Positions 18,447 to 27,831 of a stretch of DNA of 64,000 nt are shown piece by piece. Position 1 is the stretch's first letter; every line of letters begins with the position of its first letter. The notes under the pieces were generated by a model. That model saw only the letters and a list, made by a program, of their open reading frames with translations, did not search any database and had not been told where the DNA came from. Source of the stretch: an uncultured Bacteroidales bacterium (lineage in GTDB: Bacteria > Bacteroidota > Bacteroidia > Bacteroidales > FEN-979); NCBI GenBank assembly GCA_903885595.1, contig CAISJJ010000298.1:1-64000 (forward strand). Reading direction: 5' to 3'. The position numbers and the translations under genes were made by a program.

Positions 18447-19232
18447 ATGAAAAAATCATTCGTTTTCTTTATGCTCTTATTTTGCATCAAGGGCTTTTCC
18501 CAGTTCACTCTGGATTTCCAAAGTCAAATTTTCCAGTTAAGGGATCTAAAATTGAGTAATTCCTTAACAAAATATTTGGATTATGGTCAATTGACAGCTA
18601 ACCCGGATCAGTTTACCATTTACAATCTTGATGGAACATTTTATAAAACCGTCACACTTCCTGCTCCCCCAAGTGGATATGTTTTTCATTATGAAATTAC
18701 TAATATATCAGTATCACTATTTGATAACAATCCTTCAACAATCGAATACCTTGTTTGGTATGCGAATGACAGCATCGCGGGGTCCCAGAGTAATTTAGTT
18801 AGAGTGATCAGAGAGGATGGTACCATTTTGTTTAGTGAGAATAATGCATCTTATCCAAATACATATTCAACAGAAGAAGGGGCGAAATTAATGCTTCTTT
18901 ATCATTATGCAAATGGTCAATTCATTGCAAATAAAGTTTTTAGCCTTCCTGGGGAATTGCCAACCAGTATAAATGATAAGCTTGATGGAAGTAATAGCTC
19001 GAGTATTTATCCCAACCCGAACGGAGGATCATTCTATTTAAAATATAAAACGAATCCTGTGGGGGGAAGTAATCTTCAATTGTTTTCAAATACAGGTAGT
19101 CTTATTGGTACATTCAATTCAAATGATAATCCTATACATATAAATGTTCCTGGTTTGTCAGATGGTATATACTTTTTAAATAACGTATCGAATGGTGGTA
19201 TTACCAGATATAAAGTGTTTATCAAAAAATAA
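18447..19232 (+). CDS. Secreted protein with T9SS-type C-terminal sorting domain
   Basis: Signal peptide; C-term SIYPNPNGGSFYLKYK...LSDGIYFLNNVSNGGITRYKVFIKK. Confidence 0.75.
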   Translation: MKKSFVFFMLLFCIKGFSQFTLDFQSQIFQLRDLKLSNSLTKYLDYGQLTANPDQFTIYNLDGTFYKTVTLPAPPSGYVFHYEITNISVSLFDNNPSTIEYLVWYANDSIAGSQSNLVRVIREDGTILFSENNASYPNTYSTEEGAKLMLLYHYANGQFIANKVFSLPGELPTSINDKLDGSNSSSIYPNPNGGSFYLKYKTNPVGGSNLQLFSNTGSLIGTFNSNDNPIHINVPGLSDGIYFLNNVSNGGITRYKVFIKK

Positions 19233-19237
19233 CAGGC

Positions 19238-19328
19238 ACTGACGAGCCGCTAATCCGCAACAAAACCAGCATTGACGGGTCTTTTCAAAGGTTTGTCGTT
19301 TGCTGCGGTTAGCGGCCGGGCGTTAGCT
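19238..19328 (+). other. attC-like (integron recombination-site-like) folded element
   Basis: ACTGACGAGCCGCTAATCCGCAACAAA...TTTGCTGCGGTTAGCGGCCGGGCGTTAGCT: long imperfect stem with an extrahelical base, ends in GGGCGTTAG, directly after a stop codon. Confidence 0.45.
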
Positions 19329-19354
19329 CCAGTTTCAGAAAATTCCTGAATTCA

Positions 19355-19398
19355 ATAATGTATATTCCTTGTGACCAAAAACTAATTTTTAAAAAATG
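19355..19398 (+). promoter_or_regulatory. Conserved leader element, copy C (partial match)
   Basis: AATGTATATTCCTTGTGACCAAAAACTAATTTTTAAAAAATG, resembles leader copies A and B. Confidence 0.4.
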
Positions 19399-20343
19399 AA
19401 ACATTGTTATCCGTTTCTTTTTATCCTTCTTTTTATCACCGGCCCGTTTGATTCTGCTTATGGGCAATCATCCGTGGCCATAACAATTGATGATGTTCCA
19501 GGTACAGGCAAGTTGCAAAAGGATAATTTTACATCACAACTTTTACAAGAACTGGATTCGTTGAACATTCCCGTTACCATATTCATTACTGAAGGTTTAA
19601 TTTACAAGGGAGACAGGGTAGATAAAAATTTTGAACTTTTGAAAAACTGGATGAACAGAGGTTATACTACGATAGGATACCATTCATCAAGACACCCACG
19701 TTACTCAGAGGTCGGGTTGGATTCTTTTAAAATCGACGTGGAGCGCGGCGAAAATCTTGTGAAGCAATTAGCTCAGTCGAAAGGTAAATCAATAAACTAT
19801 TTTCGATTGCCATATAATGACTTAGGCAAGGATAGCCTTCAACATGCTGATATCGAAAGATATTTGTCCTCGAAAAATTACAAAATAGCGCCTTTTACTG
19901 TTGAAAGTGCCGACTGGATGTTCAATTACATTTATGAATATTACCTGGAGAAGAAAGATTCAGTAAAAGCCCGTGAAACAGCCGGTAATTATATTGCAAA
20001 GACCCTTGAGTATTTTGATTTTTTTGATTCTCTTGCATGGAAGATCTACGGAAGGCCAATCAACCAGGTTTATTTGTGCCACGACAATAGGTTGAATGCA
20101 GATTATCTGCCGGTATTGTTAATTGAAATGAAAAAGAAAAAGCATGGAATTATCAGCTTTGACGAAGCACTGCAAGACAATGTTTATCAGCAGAAAGACA
20201 ATTACTATAAGAAATGGGGAATTTCCTGGATATACAGATGGATGAAAAACCAGGAGGAGATATCATTTTTCAGTAAAAAGGAACCTGAAGATGATTCGTA
20301 TGATTTGTACAAAAAATTGGTGCAGGAAAAAAAGGAGCAATAA
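19396..20343 (+). CDS. Secreted polysaccharide deacetylase-family protein
   Basis: Signal peptide; VAITIDDVPGTG, TIFITEG, TIGYHSSRHPRYSEV, FRLPYND. Confidence 0.8.
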   Translation: MKHCYPFLFILLFITGPFDSAYGQSSVAITIDDVPGTGKLQKDNFTSQLLQELDSLNIPVTIFITEGLIYKGDRVDKNFELLKNWMNRGYTTIGYHSSRHPRYSEVGLDSFKIDVERGENLVKQLAQSKGKSINYFRLPYNDLGKDSLQHADIERYLSSKNYKIAPFTVESADWMFNYIYEYYLEKKDSVKARETAGNYIAKTLEYFDFFDSLAWKIYGRPINQVYLCHDNRLNADYLPVLLIEMKKKKHGIISFDEALQDNVYQQKDNYYKKWGISWIYRWMKNQEEISFFSKKEPEDDSYDLYKKLVQEKKEQ

Positions 20344-20380
20344 AGTTAACAAACAATAAAGAGTCTGATTTGGCAGGACA

Positions 20381-20415
20381 TCCCCCTCCCCTCCAAGGGG
20401 CGGGACGGGGAGAGG
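20381..20415. repeat. Intergenic copy of GC-rich palindromic repeat
   Basis: tccccctcccctccaaggggcgggacggggagagg. Confidence 0.5.
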
Positions 20416-20484
20416 TCACTATAAATCAGGGATTTGATAAAAATTTGAACAATCAATAAGATTCTAGTATTAAATTTGACAAAT

Positions 20485-21957
20485 ATGATTCCAATTATCA
20501 ACCAAATCACTGATCCAACTGTTTTAGAGAAGGCTGTAAGCCATTATCGCGAAAAGGGGATTATTCTGCCAACCTTCGCCCAGATGAAAAACCCGGAATT
20601 GATTCCCGGGATAATAAAAGACAAACTGAAAAGCATTGGGTTGTGGGATTTGCATCCCCTGAACCTGTTCAGGATAACCTGGAAGAATGAGCCCAAAGAG
20701 ACAGGTGGATTATACGGCGTTCCGAATTTCATCGAACTGCCAAAGGCGCTCACCGGTATCGATGCCCGGATCATCGTGTTGCTTGGCAAATGGTTCCCAA
20801 CCGGGGCACATAAAGTGGGAGCTGCTTATGGATGTCTTGCCCCGCGCATTATTACGGGAGGTTTCGATCCCACGTATCACAAAGCCGTTTGGCCATCAAC
20901 CGGGAACTATTGCCGCGGGGGCGCCTTTGACTCCTATCTTATGGATGTTACCGCGGTAGCCATTCTCCCGGAGGAAATGAGCCGCGAACGGTTTGCATGG
21001 CTGAAGGAGATCGGCGCCGAAGTGATCGCCACCCCGGGATGCGAATCGAATGTGAAGGAGATTTATGATAAATGCTGGGAAATAAAACGGACACGCAAGG
21101 ATTGCATGATCTTCAACCAGTTTGAAGAGTTCGGAAATTCATGCTGGCATTATGAAGTCACGGGAAATGCGATTGAAGAGGCATTCCGCTTGGTGGCCGG
21201 AGAAAATGCTCAGCTTTCAGCTTATATTTCCGCCACCGGATCAGCCGGGACTATTGCCGCCGGCGATTATCTGTGCACAAAATTTCCACACCTGAAGGTG
21301 GTTGCATCAGAAGCGCTGCAATGCCCGACGCTGCTGCAGAATGGATTTGGCGGTCACCGGATCGAGGGGATCGGCGACAAACACGTTCCCTGGATCCACA
21401 ATGTGCGCAACACCGATGTGGTAACCGCCATTGATGATGAGGATTGTATGCGGCTGTTGCGTCTTTTCAATGAAAAGGAGGGACATGAATACCTTGCCGT
21501 AAACGGGGTTGATAAGAGGTTGATCACCATGCTTGATACCATTGGCATTTCCGGTATCGGAAACATTTTGTCGGCCATTAAGACGGCAAAACATTTTGAA
21601 TTTACCGGTGAGGATGTCATGGTAACCATTGCCACCGATTCGGCCGGAATGTATGGTTCGAGGCTTGATGAACTTACGGCAGAACGTGGTTCCTATTCAT
21701 TGCTGCAGGCTGCACGCGATCATGAGAAGTGTATGCTCGGCACTGCGCCGTCGACAATGAAAGAATTAGGATACAACGACAGGAAAGCAATCCACAACCT
21801 GAAATATTTTACCTGGATCGAACAGCAGGGGAAGGATGTGGAGGATCTGCGCCAGTTATGGGACGACCGTAGCATCTGGCCGAAAATATTCAGCCAGCCG
21901 GCCCGCTGGGATGAGCTGATCGATGAATTTAATGAACGAACCGGGCTTTTAAAATAA
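20485..21957 (+). CDS. PLP-dependent (fold-type II, cysteine synthase-like) enzyme
   Basis: LGKWFPTGAHKVGAAYGCLAPR (Lys-PLP region), ATGSAGTIAAGDYL, TDSAGMYGSRLDEL; ORF track starts at TTG 20476, ATG at 20485. Confidence 0.75.
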   Translation: MIPIINQITDPTVLEKAVSHYREKGIILPTFAQMKNPELIPGIIKDKLKSIGLWDLHPLNLFRITWKNEPKETGGLYGVPNFIELPKALTGIDARIIVLLGKWFPTGAHKVGAAYGCLAPRIITGGFDPTYHKAVWPSTGNYCRGGAFDSYLMDVTAVAILPEEMSRERFAWLKEIGAEVIATPGCESNVKEIYDKCWEIKRTRKDCMIFNQFEEFGNSCWHYEVTGNAIEEAFRLVAGENAQLSAYISATGSAGTIAAGDYLCTKFPHLKVVASEALQCPTLLQNGFGGHRIEGIGDKHVPWIHNVRNTDVVTAIDDEDCMRLLRLFNEKEGHEYLAVNGVDKRLITMLDTIGISGIGNILSAIKTAKHFEFTGEDVMVTIATDSAGMYGSRLDELTAERGSYSLLQAARDHEKCMLGTAPSTMKELGYNDRKAIHNLKYFTWIEQQGKDVEDLRQLWDDRSIWPKIFSQPARWDELIDEFNERTGLLK

Positions 21958-21958
21958 A

Positions 21959-21974
21959 TGGGGCTTCAGCCCCA
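21959..21974. repeat. REP-like hairpin TGGGGCTTCAGCCCCA
   Basis: Perfect inverted repeat immediately after the stop codon. Confidence 0.6.
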
Positions 21975-22009
21975 TAAATTGAAAAGAAAATCAAATCAAC
22001 AATGATATC

Positions 22010-23368
22010 ATGCCTGATAAATTTCACTTCGAATGTGTTGATTGCAAGACGGAATACCCAGGTGATAAAGTCCTGTACCTGTGTCCTGCCTGCGAAAAGC
22101 TAAACCAACCCGACCGGCCGCCACGGGGCGTTCTGAAAACAATTTTCCCGTATCAGCAAATCAGGAAGTTATCCCCCGATGAAAGACTTTTCGGACATCT
22201 TGAACGTGATCATTTTCTTCCGTTAATGCCTTTGCGGGATATGAAATCATGGCCGTTGCTAAAGATCGGGGATACTCCGCTGTATCAGATCGGCAGGCGG
22301 ACAAGAGGACCAGTGGACAGGCGGGCAAGCGGACAGGCGGACAAGCGGACAAGTGGACCAGTGGACAAGCAGGCAAGCGGGCAGGCGGGCAGGTTTATGG
22401 AATCTTTGAATTTTGAATTGTATCTGAAAGATGATTCCCGGAATCCCACATTCTCATTCAAGGATCGCGCCTCGGCACTGGTTTCGGCATGGGCAAAAGA
22501 AAACGGGATCGAAACACTGGTTGCAGCCTCCACCGGCAATGCCGGTTCCTCGCTTGCCGGGGTTTGTGCTTCACAGAGACAGCGCGCGATGATCGTCGTT
22601 CCGGCAGCGGCCCCATTGGCGAAACTTACCCAGATCCTGATGTATGGCGCAACGCTGGTTGCGGTAAAGGGTACCTATGATGATGCATTCGACCTGAGTG
22701 TGAAGATCTCTGAAAAATATGGATTCTATAACCGGAATACAGCTTATAATCCACTGACCATCGAGGGCAAGAAAACAGTTTCCTTTGAACTCTTCCGGCA
22801 ACTCGGTTACCATGTCCCCGACCGCATTTTTATCCCGGTCGGCGATGGCGTTATTTATGCCGGTGTCTGCAAAGGGTTCGAAGACTTGCTGAAACTCGGG
22901 ATCATAGAACGGATGCCGGTCCTGGTTGCCGTGCAGGCGGAGGGGAGCAGCAACCTGGTCAACAACCTGAAAAGCAGTTCATTTATTGCCAAATCCTCCA
23001 AGACCATCGCCGATTCCATCTCAGTGGATGTCCCGAAATGTTTTCACATGGCAGTCGGATATATGGATGAATACCAGGGAGAGGCCGTTTCGGTATCGGA
23101 CAAGGAAATCCTGCAGGCCTCGCTGCTTCTTTCACGTTCAACGGGAATATTTTCGGAACCTGCCGCGGTTGCAGCGTTCGCTGGGATGTTAAAATATCAC
23201 GATAAGGGCATGATTCAGGCTCAATCCACAAATGTGGTGTTGCTCACCGGCAGCGGGCTGAAAGACCTGTCAGCCGTTCAGTCATCCATTCGTATTCCCG
23301 ATCCTGTAGGCCCGGACATTGATTCCGTGGAGGAACTCATTCAAAAGAATTTTTCACAAACATCTTAA
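22010..23368 (+). CDS. Threonine synthase-like PLP enzyme with N-terminal zinc ribbon and in-frame 8-bp repeat insert
   Basis: CVDCKTEYPGDKVLYLCPAC; NPTFSFKDRASALVSAWAKENG; ASTGNAGSSLAGVCA; 8-aa repeat insert at residues ~95-128. Confidence 0.75.
   Translation: MPDKFHFECVDCKTEYPGDKVLYLCPACEKLNQPDRPPRGVLKTIFPYQQIRKLSPDERLFGHLERDHFLPLMPLRDMKSWPLLKIGDTPLYQIGRRTRGPVDRRASGQADKRTSGPVDKQASGQAGRFMESLNFELYLKDDSRNPTFSFKDRASALVSAWAKENGIETLVAASTGNAGSSLAGVCASQRQRAMIVVPAAAPLAKLTQILMYGATLVAVKGTYDDAFDLSVKISEKYGFYNRNTAYNPLTIEGKKTVSFELFRQLGYHVPDRIFIPVGDGVIYAGVCKGFEDLLKLGIIERMPVLVAVQAEGSSNLVNNLKSSSFIAKSSKTIADSISVDVPKCFHMAVGYMDEYQGEAVSVSDKEILQASLLLSRSTGIFSEPAAVAAFAGMLKYHDKGMIQAQSTNVVLLTGSGLKDLSAVQSSIRIPDPVGPDIDSVEELIQKNFSQTS
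22292..22393. repeat. Octanucleotide tandem array (~12 units, consensus GCGGACAA) inside a coding gene
   Basis: gcggacaa gaggacca gtggacag gcgggcaa gcggacag gcggacaa gcggacaa gtggacca gtggacaa gcaggcaa gcgggcag gcgggcag; encodes RRTRGPVD RRASGQAD KRTSGPVD KQASGQAG. Confidence 0.95.
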
Positions 23369-23369
23369 A

Positions 23370-26102
23370 ATGATTACATTTTACCTCAACGGCCGGAAAA
23401 CAGATTTCACAGGTGATGAATCCCTCTCATTATTGCATTACCTCCGTGAACTGGCTGGGATCACCTCGGTGAAAGACGGCTGCTCGGGACAGGCAGCCTG
23501 CGGAGCATGCGTGGTGGAGATCGATGGGAAGGCAAGATTATCCTGTACCCGGAAGATAAAGTTCCTTGAAGGATCGCAGGTAATAACGATGGAAGGTATT
23601 CCGGGTGCAGTTCGCGACGTGATCGCCAGGGCGTATGTGGAGAAGGGTGCAGTTCAATGCGGCTTCTGCACACCCGGACTGATCCTGCGAACCAAAGTGC
23701 TTTTCTCGGAAAACCCAAACCCCACACGGGAACAGATTAAAAAAGCCATCAGCCTCAATCTTTGCCGGTGTACAGGCTATGTGAAAATCGTTGATGCCAT
23801 TGAGACGGCGCTGAAAATTCTGCATGACGGCATTGATGATGGCCATGTAACCACAGTTGATGGCAGAACGGTGTCGTCTGTCGGCCTTTACGACACGATG
23901 TCAGACCATAATGGTCATTCATTTCCCGGAAGTATTCCATCGGCAGCATTTGAAACCGGACACGAAATATCCGCATCTGAACCGTTTCTTTACGCGGGGA
24001 TCGGGCAATCGCTGCCAAAATACCAGGCTTACGAAACTGCCATCGGAAAGCGGCAATTTGTCAACGACATGCATGTTGAAGGAATGCTCCACAGCGCCCT
24101 TCGGTTCAGCGACCATCCCAGGGCCAGGGTATTGTCAATCGATTCCTCGGAGGCACTGAAAATGGAGGGTGTGATACGGATTTTTACCGCAACCGATGTT
24201 CCCGGTGAACGTTATACCGGTTTGATCATCAGCGACTGGCCCTTAATGATCGCCCCCGGTGAAATTACCAGGTATATTGGCGATGTCATTGCCGGGGTGG
24301 TTGCCCTTGATGAGGCAACAGCCCGGAAGGCTGCCGGGATGATACGGGTTGAATATGAGGTGCTTGAGCCGGTTTCTGACGCTCACAAGGCGCTCAATCC
24401 TGAGGCTGAACAGGTCCATCCGGGAGAAGCGAATCTGCTTGAGAAATGTATTGTCCGTCGTGGTGATCAGGTTGAAACGCTTATAAAAAACTCAGCCTTT
24501 TCAACATCAGGAATTTATGAAACCCAGCGCATTGAACATGCCTTCCTGGAAACAGAAGCGGCCCTGGCGCTCCCGACAGAAAATGGAATTCACCTCTACA
24601 GCCAGGGACAAGGTATCTATGTTGATCAGCGGCAAGTGGCTTCTATACTAGGGTTGGATGAAAACCAGGTTCGCGTGACCCTGGTGCCGTGCGGCGGCGG
24701 CTTTGGCGGACGCGAGGACATGACCGTCCAGGGTCATGTTTCCCTCTTTGCTCACCTTTTACAAAAACCGGTGAAATTGCATCTTTCGCGGGAAGAGTCC
24801 ATCATCATGCATCCCAAACGGCACCCGGTGTGGATGGACATTTCACTTGCCTGTGATGGGAAAGGAGCACTTACAGCATTAAAGTTGAAGGCCATCGGCG
24901 ACACCGGCGCCTATGCTTCGGTTGGAACCAAAGTGATGGAACGTGTGGCCGGCCATGCCAGCGGCGGATATCACATTCCCTCGGTGGATGTTGAATCCCT
25001 GACTGTTTATACCAACAACATTCCATCCGGTGCAATGCGCGGTTTTGGCGCCAACCAGGTGGCATTTGCCCTGGAAAGCTGCATCGACGAGTTATGCAAG
25101 ATGGGGAATTTCGACCGGTGGAAATTCCGTTACGATAATGCCCTGGATGATGGGAAAATGACGGCTACCGGGCAGATCCTCGGAAAGGGAGTCGGAATTA
25201 AAGCATGTCTCCTTGCATTGAAAGATAACTTTTATAATGCAAAATATGCTGGTCTTGCCTGTGGGATCAAGAATTCGGGCGTCGGTAACGGCATGACCGA
25301 TTTCAGCGACGTAAAAATCAGTATTCTTGCAAACGGCCGGGTTTTGATCGAACACGGCTGGACGGAGATGGGGCAGGGGGTACAGAACATGGCCATTCAG
25401 ACACTGAACCAGGAAACCGGTATCGACGCCTCACTTATTGATGTAGTGGTGGATACGAACGCAGGATTACCTACAGGGATGACAACCTCGTCGCGGGCAA
25501 CGGCACTGCTGGGCAATGCCATTATCGATGCTTCTGCAGCGATCAGGCAGGACCTGGATCAATTCGCAACGGGATGCCTTGACCTGCGCGGCAAAGGACT
25601 GCATCATACACTCCTTCAGCTTGCCGGAAATATCTATACAGGGAAATACTATTGTGACTGGACCACGAAGCCCGGAGCCGATGTGGAGAAGATCATCACC
25701 CACTATTCTTATGGATATGCAGCCCAACTGGTTGTTTTAAACGATTACGGTGAAATCGACAAAGTCTATGCTGCCCATGATGCCGGGAAGATCATGAATC
25801 CCATGCTTTTTGAGGGCCAGATCGAGGGGGCGGTGCACATGGGGCTGGGCTATGCGTTAACCGAAGATCTTCCGATGAAAGAAGGCAGGCTTGTAAGTTC
25901 TAAATTATCGGATTGCGGGGTGCTGCGGGCTCATCAAACCCCCGAGATCATTGTCATAGGCGTGGAAGAGCCGGACCCTGTCGGTCCTTATGGCGCCAAA
26001 GGCATCGGCGAAATCGGGCTGGTTCCGACAGCGGCAGCGGTTGCGAATGCCTTGTGCGCATTTGATGGGGTCAGGAGGACCAGGTTGCCTATGAAAAGAT
26101 AA
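23370..26102 (+). CDS. Molybdenum hydroxylase (selenium-dependent xanthine dehydrogenase/XdhD-like): 2Fe-2S domains fused to Mo-binding domain, no FAD domain
   Basis: CSGQAACGACVVEIDG, CGFCTPGLIL, NLCRCTGYVKI, GGGFGGREDMTVQ, GAMRGFGANQVAFALE, GAKGIGEIGLVPTAAAVANAL; start moved from 23319. Confidence 0.85.
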   Translation: MITFYLNGRKTDFTGDESLSLLHYLRELAGITSVKDGCSGQAACGACVVEIDGKARLSCTRKIKFLEGSQVITMEGIPGAVRDVIARAYVEKGAVQCGFCTPGLILRTKVLFSENPNPTREQIKKAISLNLCRCTGYVKIVDAIETALKILHDGIDDGHVTTVDGRTVSSVGLYDTMSDHNGHSFPGSIPSAAFETGHEISASEPFLYAGIGQSLPKYQAYETAIGKRQFVNDMHVEGMLHSALRFSDHPRARVLSIDSSEALKMEGVIRIFTATDVPGERYTGLIISDWPLMIAPGEITRYIGDVIAGVVALDEATARKAAGMIRVEYEVLEPVSDAHKALNPEAEQVHPGEANLLEKCIVRRGDQVETLIKNSAFSTSGIYETQRIEHAFLETEAALALPTENGIHLYSQGQGIYVDQRQVASILGLDENQVRVTLVPCGGGFGGREDMTVQGHVSLFAHLLQKPVKLHLSREESIIMHPKRHPVWMDISLACDGKGALTALKLKAIGDTGAYASVGTKVMERVAGHASGGYHIPSVDVESLTVYTNNIPSGAMRGFGANQVAFALESCIDELCKMGNFDRWKFRYDNALDDGKMTATGQILGKGVGIKACLLALKDNFYNAKYAGLACGIKNSGVGNGMTDFSDVKISILANGRVLIEHGWTEMGQGVQNMAIQTLNQETGIDASLIDVVVDTNAGLPTGMTTSSRATALLGNAIIDASAAIRQDLDQFATGCLDLRGKGLHHTLLQLAGNIYTGKYYCDWTTKPGADVEKIITHYSYGYAAQLVVLNDYGEIDKVYAAHDAGKIMNPMLFEGQIEGAVHMGLGYALTEDLPMKEGRLVSSKLSDCGVLRAHQTPEIIVIGVEEPDPVGPYGAKGIGEIGLVPTAAAVANALCAFDGVRRTRLPMKR

Positions 26103-26139
26103 TTCTTAAATTTATCACTGGATTTCCAATATCTTCAAT

Positions 26140-26448
26140 ATGAAAAAGATGATCGTTTCATTATGGCTGGTGCCGCTTACCATGATGGTGGCACTGGTTT
26201 TACATGCCCAGGATCCGAATGTGACAAAACAAATGGAAAAGGCCGCAAAACAGGCCTACCAGGATCTGCTGAACGAAACCGATAAAGACAAAGACGGAAA
26301 AATCAGTAAGACAGAATTTTTTGCCATCTGGAAGGATAAAAAAACCGCGGAAGAAAAATACATTTCGTGGGACATGAATAAAGATGGCTATATCACGGAG
26401 ACTGAGTACGTGAAGACTGTTAAGGATATCAGAACTAAAAAGAAATAA
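26140..26448 (+). CDS. Secreted EF-hand domain small protein
   Basis: Signal peptide; DKDKDGKISKTEF and DMNKDGYITETEY EF-hand loops. Confidence 0.8.
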   Translation: MKKMIVSLWLVPLTMMVALVLHAQDPNVTKQMEKAAKQAYQDLLNETDKDKDGKISKTEFFAIWKDKKTAEEKYISWDMNKDGYITETEYVKTVKDIRTKKK

Positions 26449-26457
26449 AGAACATTT

Positions 26458-27759
26458 ATGCTCCTGCTCAAAAACAGCACCTATATCGACTGGCAAACGC
26501 TGGAATTCAAACGCACAGATATCCTGGTTGAAGAGGGACCGGGGGGTGGCATAAGGTTTTTAAATGCCCTCACCCCCGACCCCTCTCCCGGGGGGAGAGG
26601 GGAGAACCCTGTGCCGGAAACCCAGCGAATCATTGACTGTTCCGGAAAATTCATCACCAAATCCTTTGCCAACGGACATCATCACGTTTATTCCGCCCTG
26701 TCCCGCGGAATGCCGGCGCCGAAGAAAAATCCGGTGAATTTCCAGGAGATCCTGCAATACATCTGGTGGAACCTCGACAAGGCGCTTGACCTGGAGATGA
26801 TCCGGGCGAGCGCGCTGGTTACGGCCATGGCCTGTGCGAAGAATGGCGTGACATGCGTCATCGATCACCATGCTTCGCCCGACGCAGTTAATGGCAGCCT
26901 CGAAACCATTGCAGGGGCATTTGATGAGGTAGGTGTCGGTCACCTGCTGTGTTACGAAATTTCCGATCGCGACGGAAAAGCAATTGCTCAAAAAGGGCTG
27001 GACGAATCAGCGGAATACCTTTCACATCGCCCCGGCCTTGTCGGACTTCATGCTTCATTTACGGTCGGGGATATAACCCTGAAACAAGCTGTCAGGCTTG
27101 CAGAAAAGACAAATTCAGGCATCCACATACATGTTGCCGAAGACACATCAGACCAGGAACATTGCCTTGAACATTACCATCAAAGGGTCATTGAACGCCT
27201 GTCGGATAGCGGAGTTTTGCAATTTCCAAAAACCATCCTGGCCCATTGCCTTCACCTGGATGACCATGAACGGGGACTGGTTGAAGGGTCGCCTGCCTGG
27301 GTGGTACAGAATATGGAAAGCAACCTCAACAATTCGGTAGGTTTTTTTAACTCAAAAGGTTTGGGAAATCGGATTATGTTCGGTACCGATGGCATGCACA
27401 GCGATATGTTGCGCAGCGCCAGATCGGCATTCTTTGCCGGTCATAATTTCGACACCATTGACTATGGTGAAACTTACCGGAGGTTCAGGAATGTTCACCT
27501 GTATCTTCAATCGAATGGATTTTCAGGAAACGGCGACAACAACCTGGTTGTCCTGGATTACGACTCGCCAACTCCTGTTTCCGGAGATAATTTTACCGGG
27601 CATTTTCTTTTTGGATTGGAATCAAATCATATTACACACGTTATCTCAAAAGGGGAATTAATAATCGAAGACAGAAAAATTATTACGGTTGACGAAAACC
27701 AAATACTTGCAAATTCAGTGAAGCAGGCAATGAGGTTATGGTCCCGAATGAAACAATGA
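26458..27759 (+). CDS. ssnA: SsnA-like aminohydrolase (amidohydrolase superfamily)
   Basis: GKFITKSFANGHHHVYSALSRGMP, HIHVAEDTSDQEHCLEHY, ILAHCLHLDD, FGTDGMHSDML; neighbours YgfK-like and Mo-hydroxylase genes. Confidence 0.8.
   Translation: MLLLKNSTYIDWQTLEFKRTDILVEEGPGGGIRFLNALTPDPSPGGRGENPVPETQRIIDCSGKFITKSFANGHHHVYSALSRGMPAPKKNPVNFQEILQYIWWNLDKALDLEMIRASALVTAMACAKNGVTCVIDHHASPDAVNGSLETIAGAFDEVGVGHLLCYEISDRDGKAIAQKGLDESAEYLSHRPGLVGLHASFTVGDITLKQAVRLAEKTNSGIHIHVAEDTSDQEHCLEHYHQRVIERLSDSGVLQFPKTILAHCLHLDDHERGLVEGSPAWVVQNMESNLNNSVGFFNSKGLGNRIMFGTDGMHSDMLRSARSAFFAGHNFDTIDYGETYRRFRNVHLYLQSNGFSGNGDNNLVVLDYDSPTPVSGDNFTGHFLFGLESNHITHVISKGELIIEDRKIITVDENQILANSVKQAMRLWSRMKQ
26564..26610. repeat. GC-rich palindromic repeat inserted in frame in ssnA-like gene
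   Basis: atgccctcacccccgacccctctcccggggggagaggggagaaccc encoding ALTPDPSPGGRGEN. Confidence 0.9.
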
Positions 27760-27831
27760 TCAATTCGGCAAAAATTCTTAAATATTACATATATTTTAGA
27801 ATTAAAATAACAAAACAACATAACAATTATT

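Noticed and set aside
23370-26102. Possible selenocysteine in the Mo-hydroxylase
   Set aside because: No in-frame TGA in the ORF; this enzyme family is thought to use a labile selenium cofactor rather than Sec
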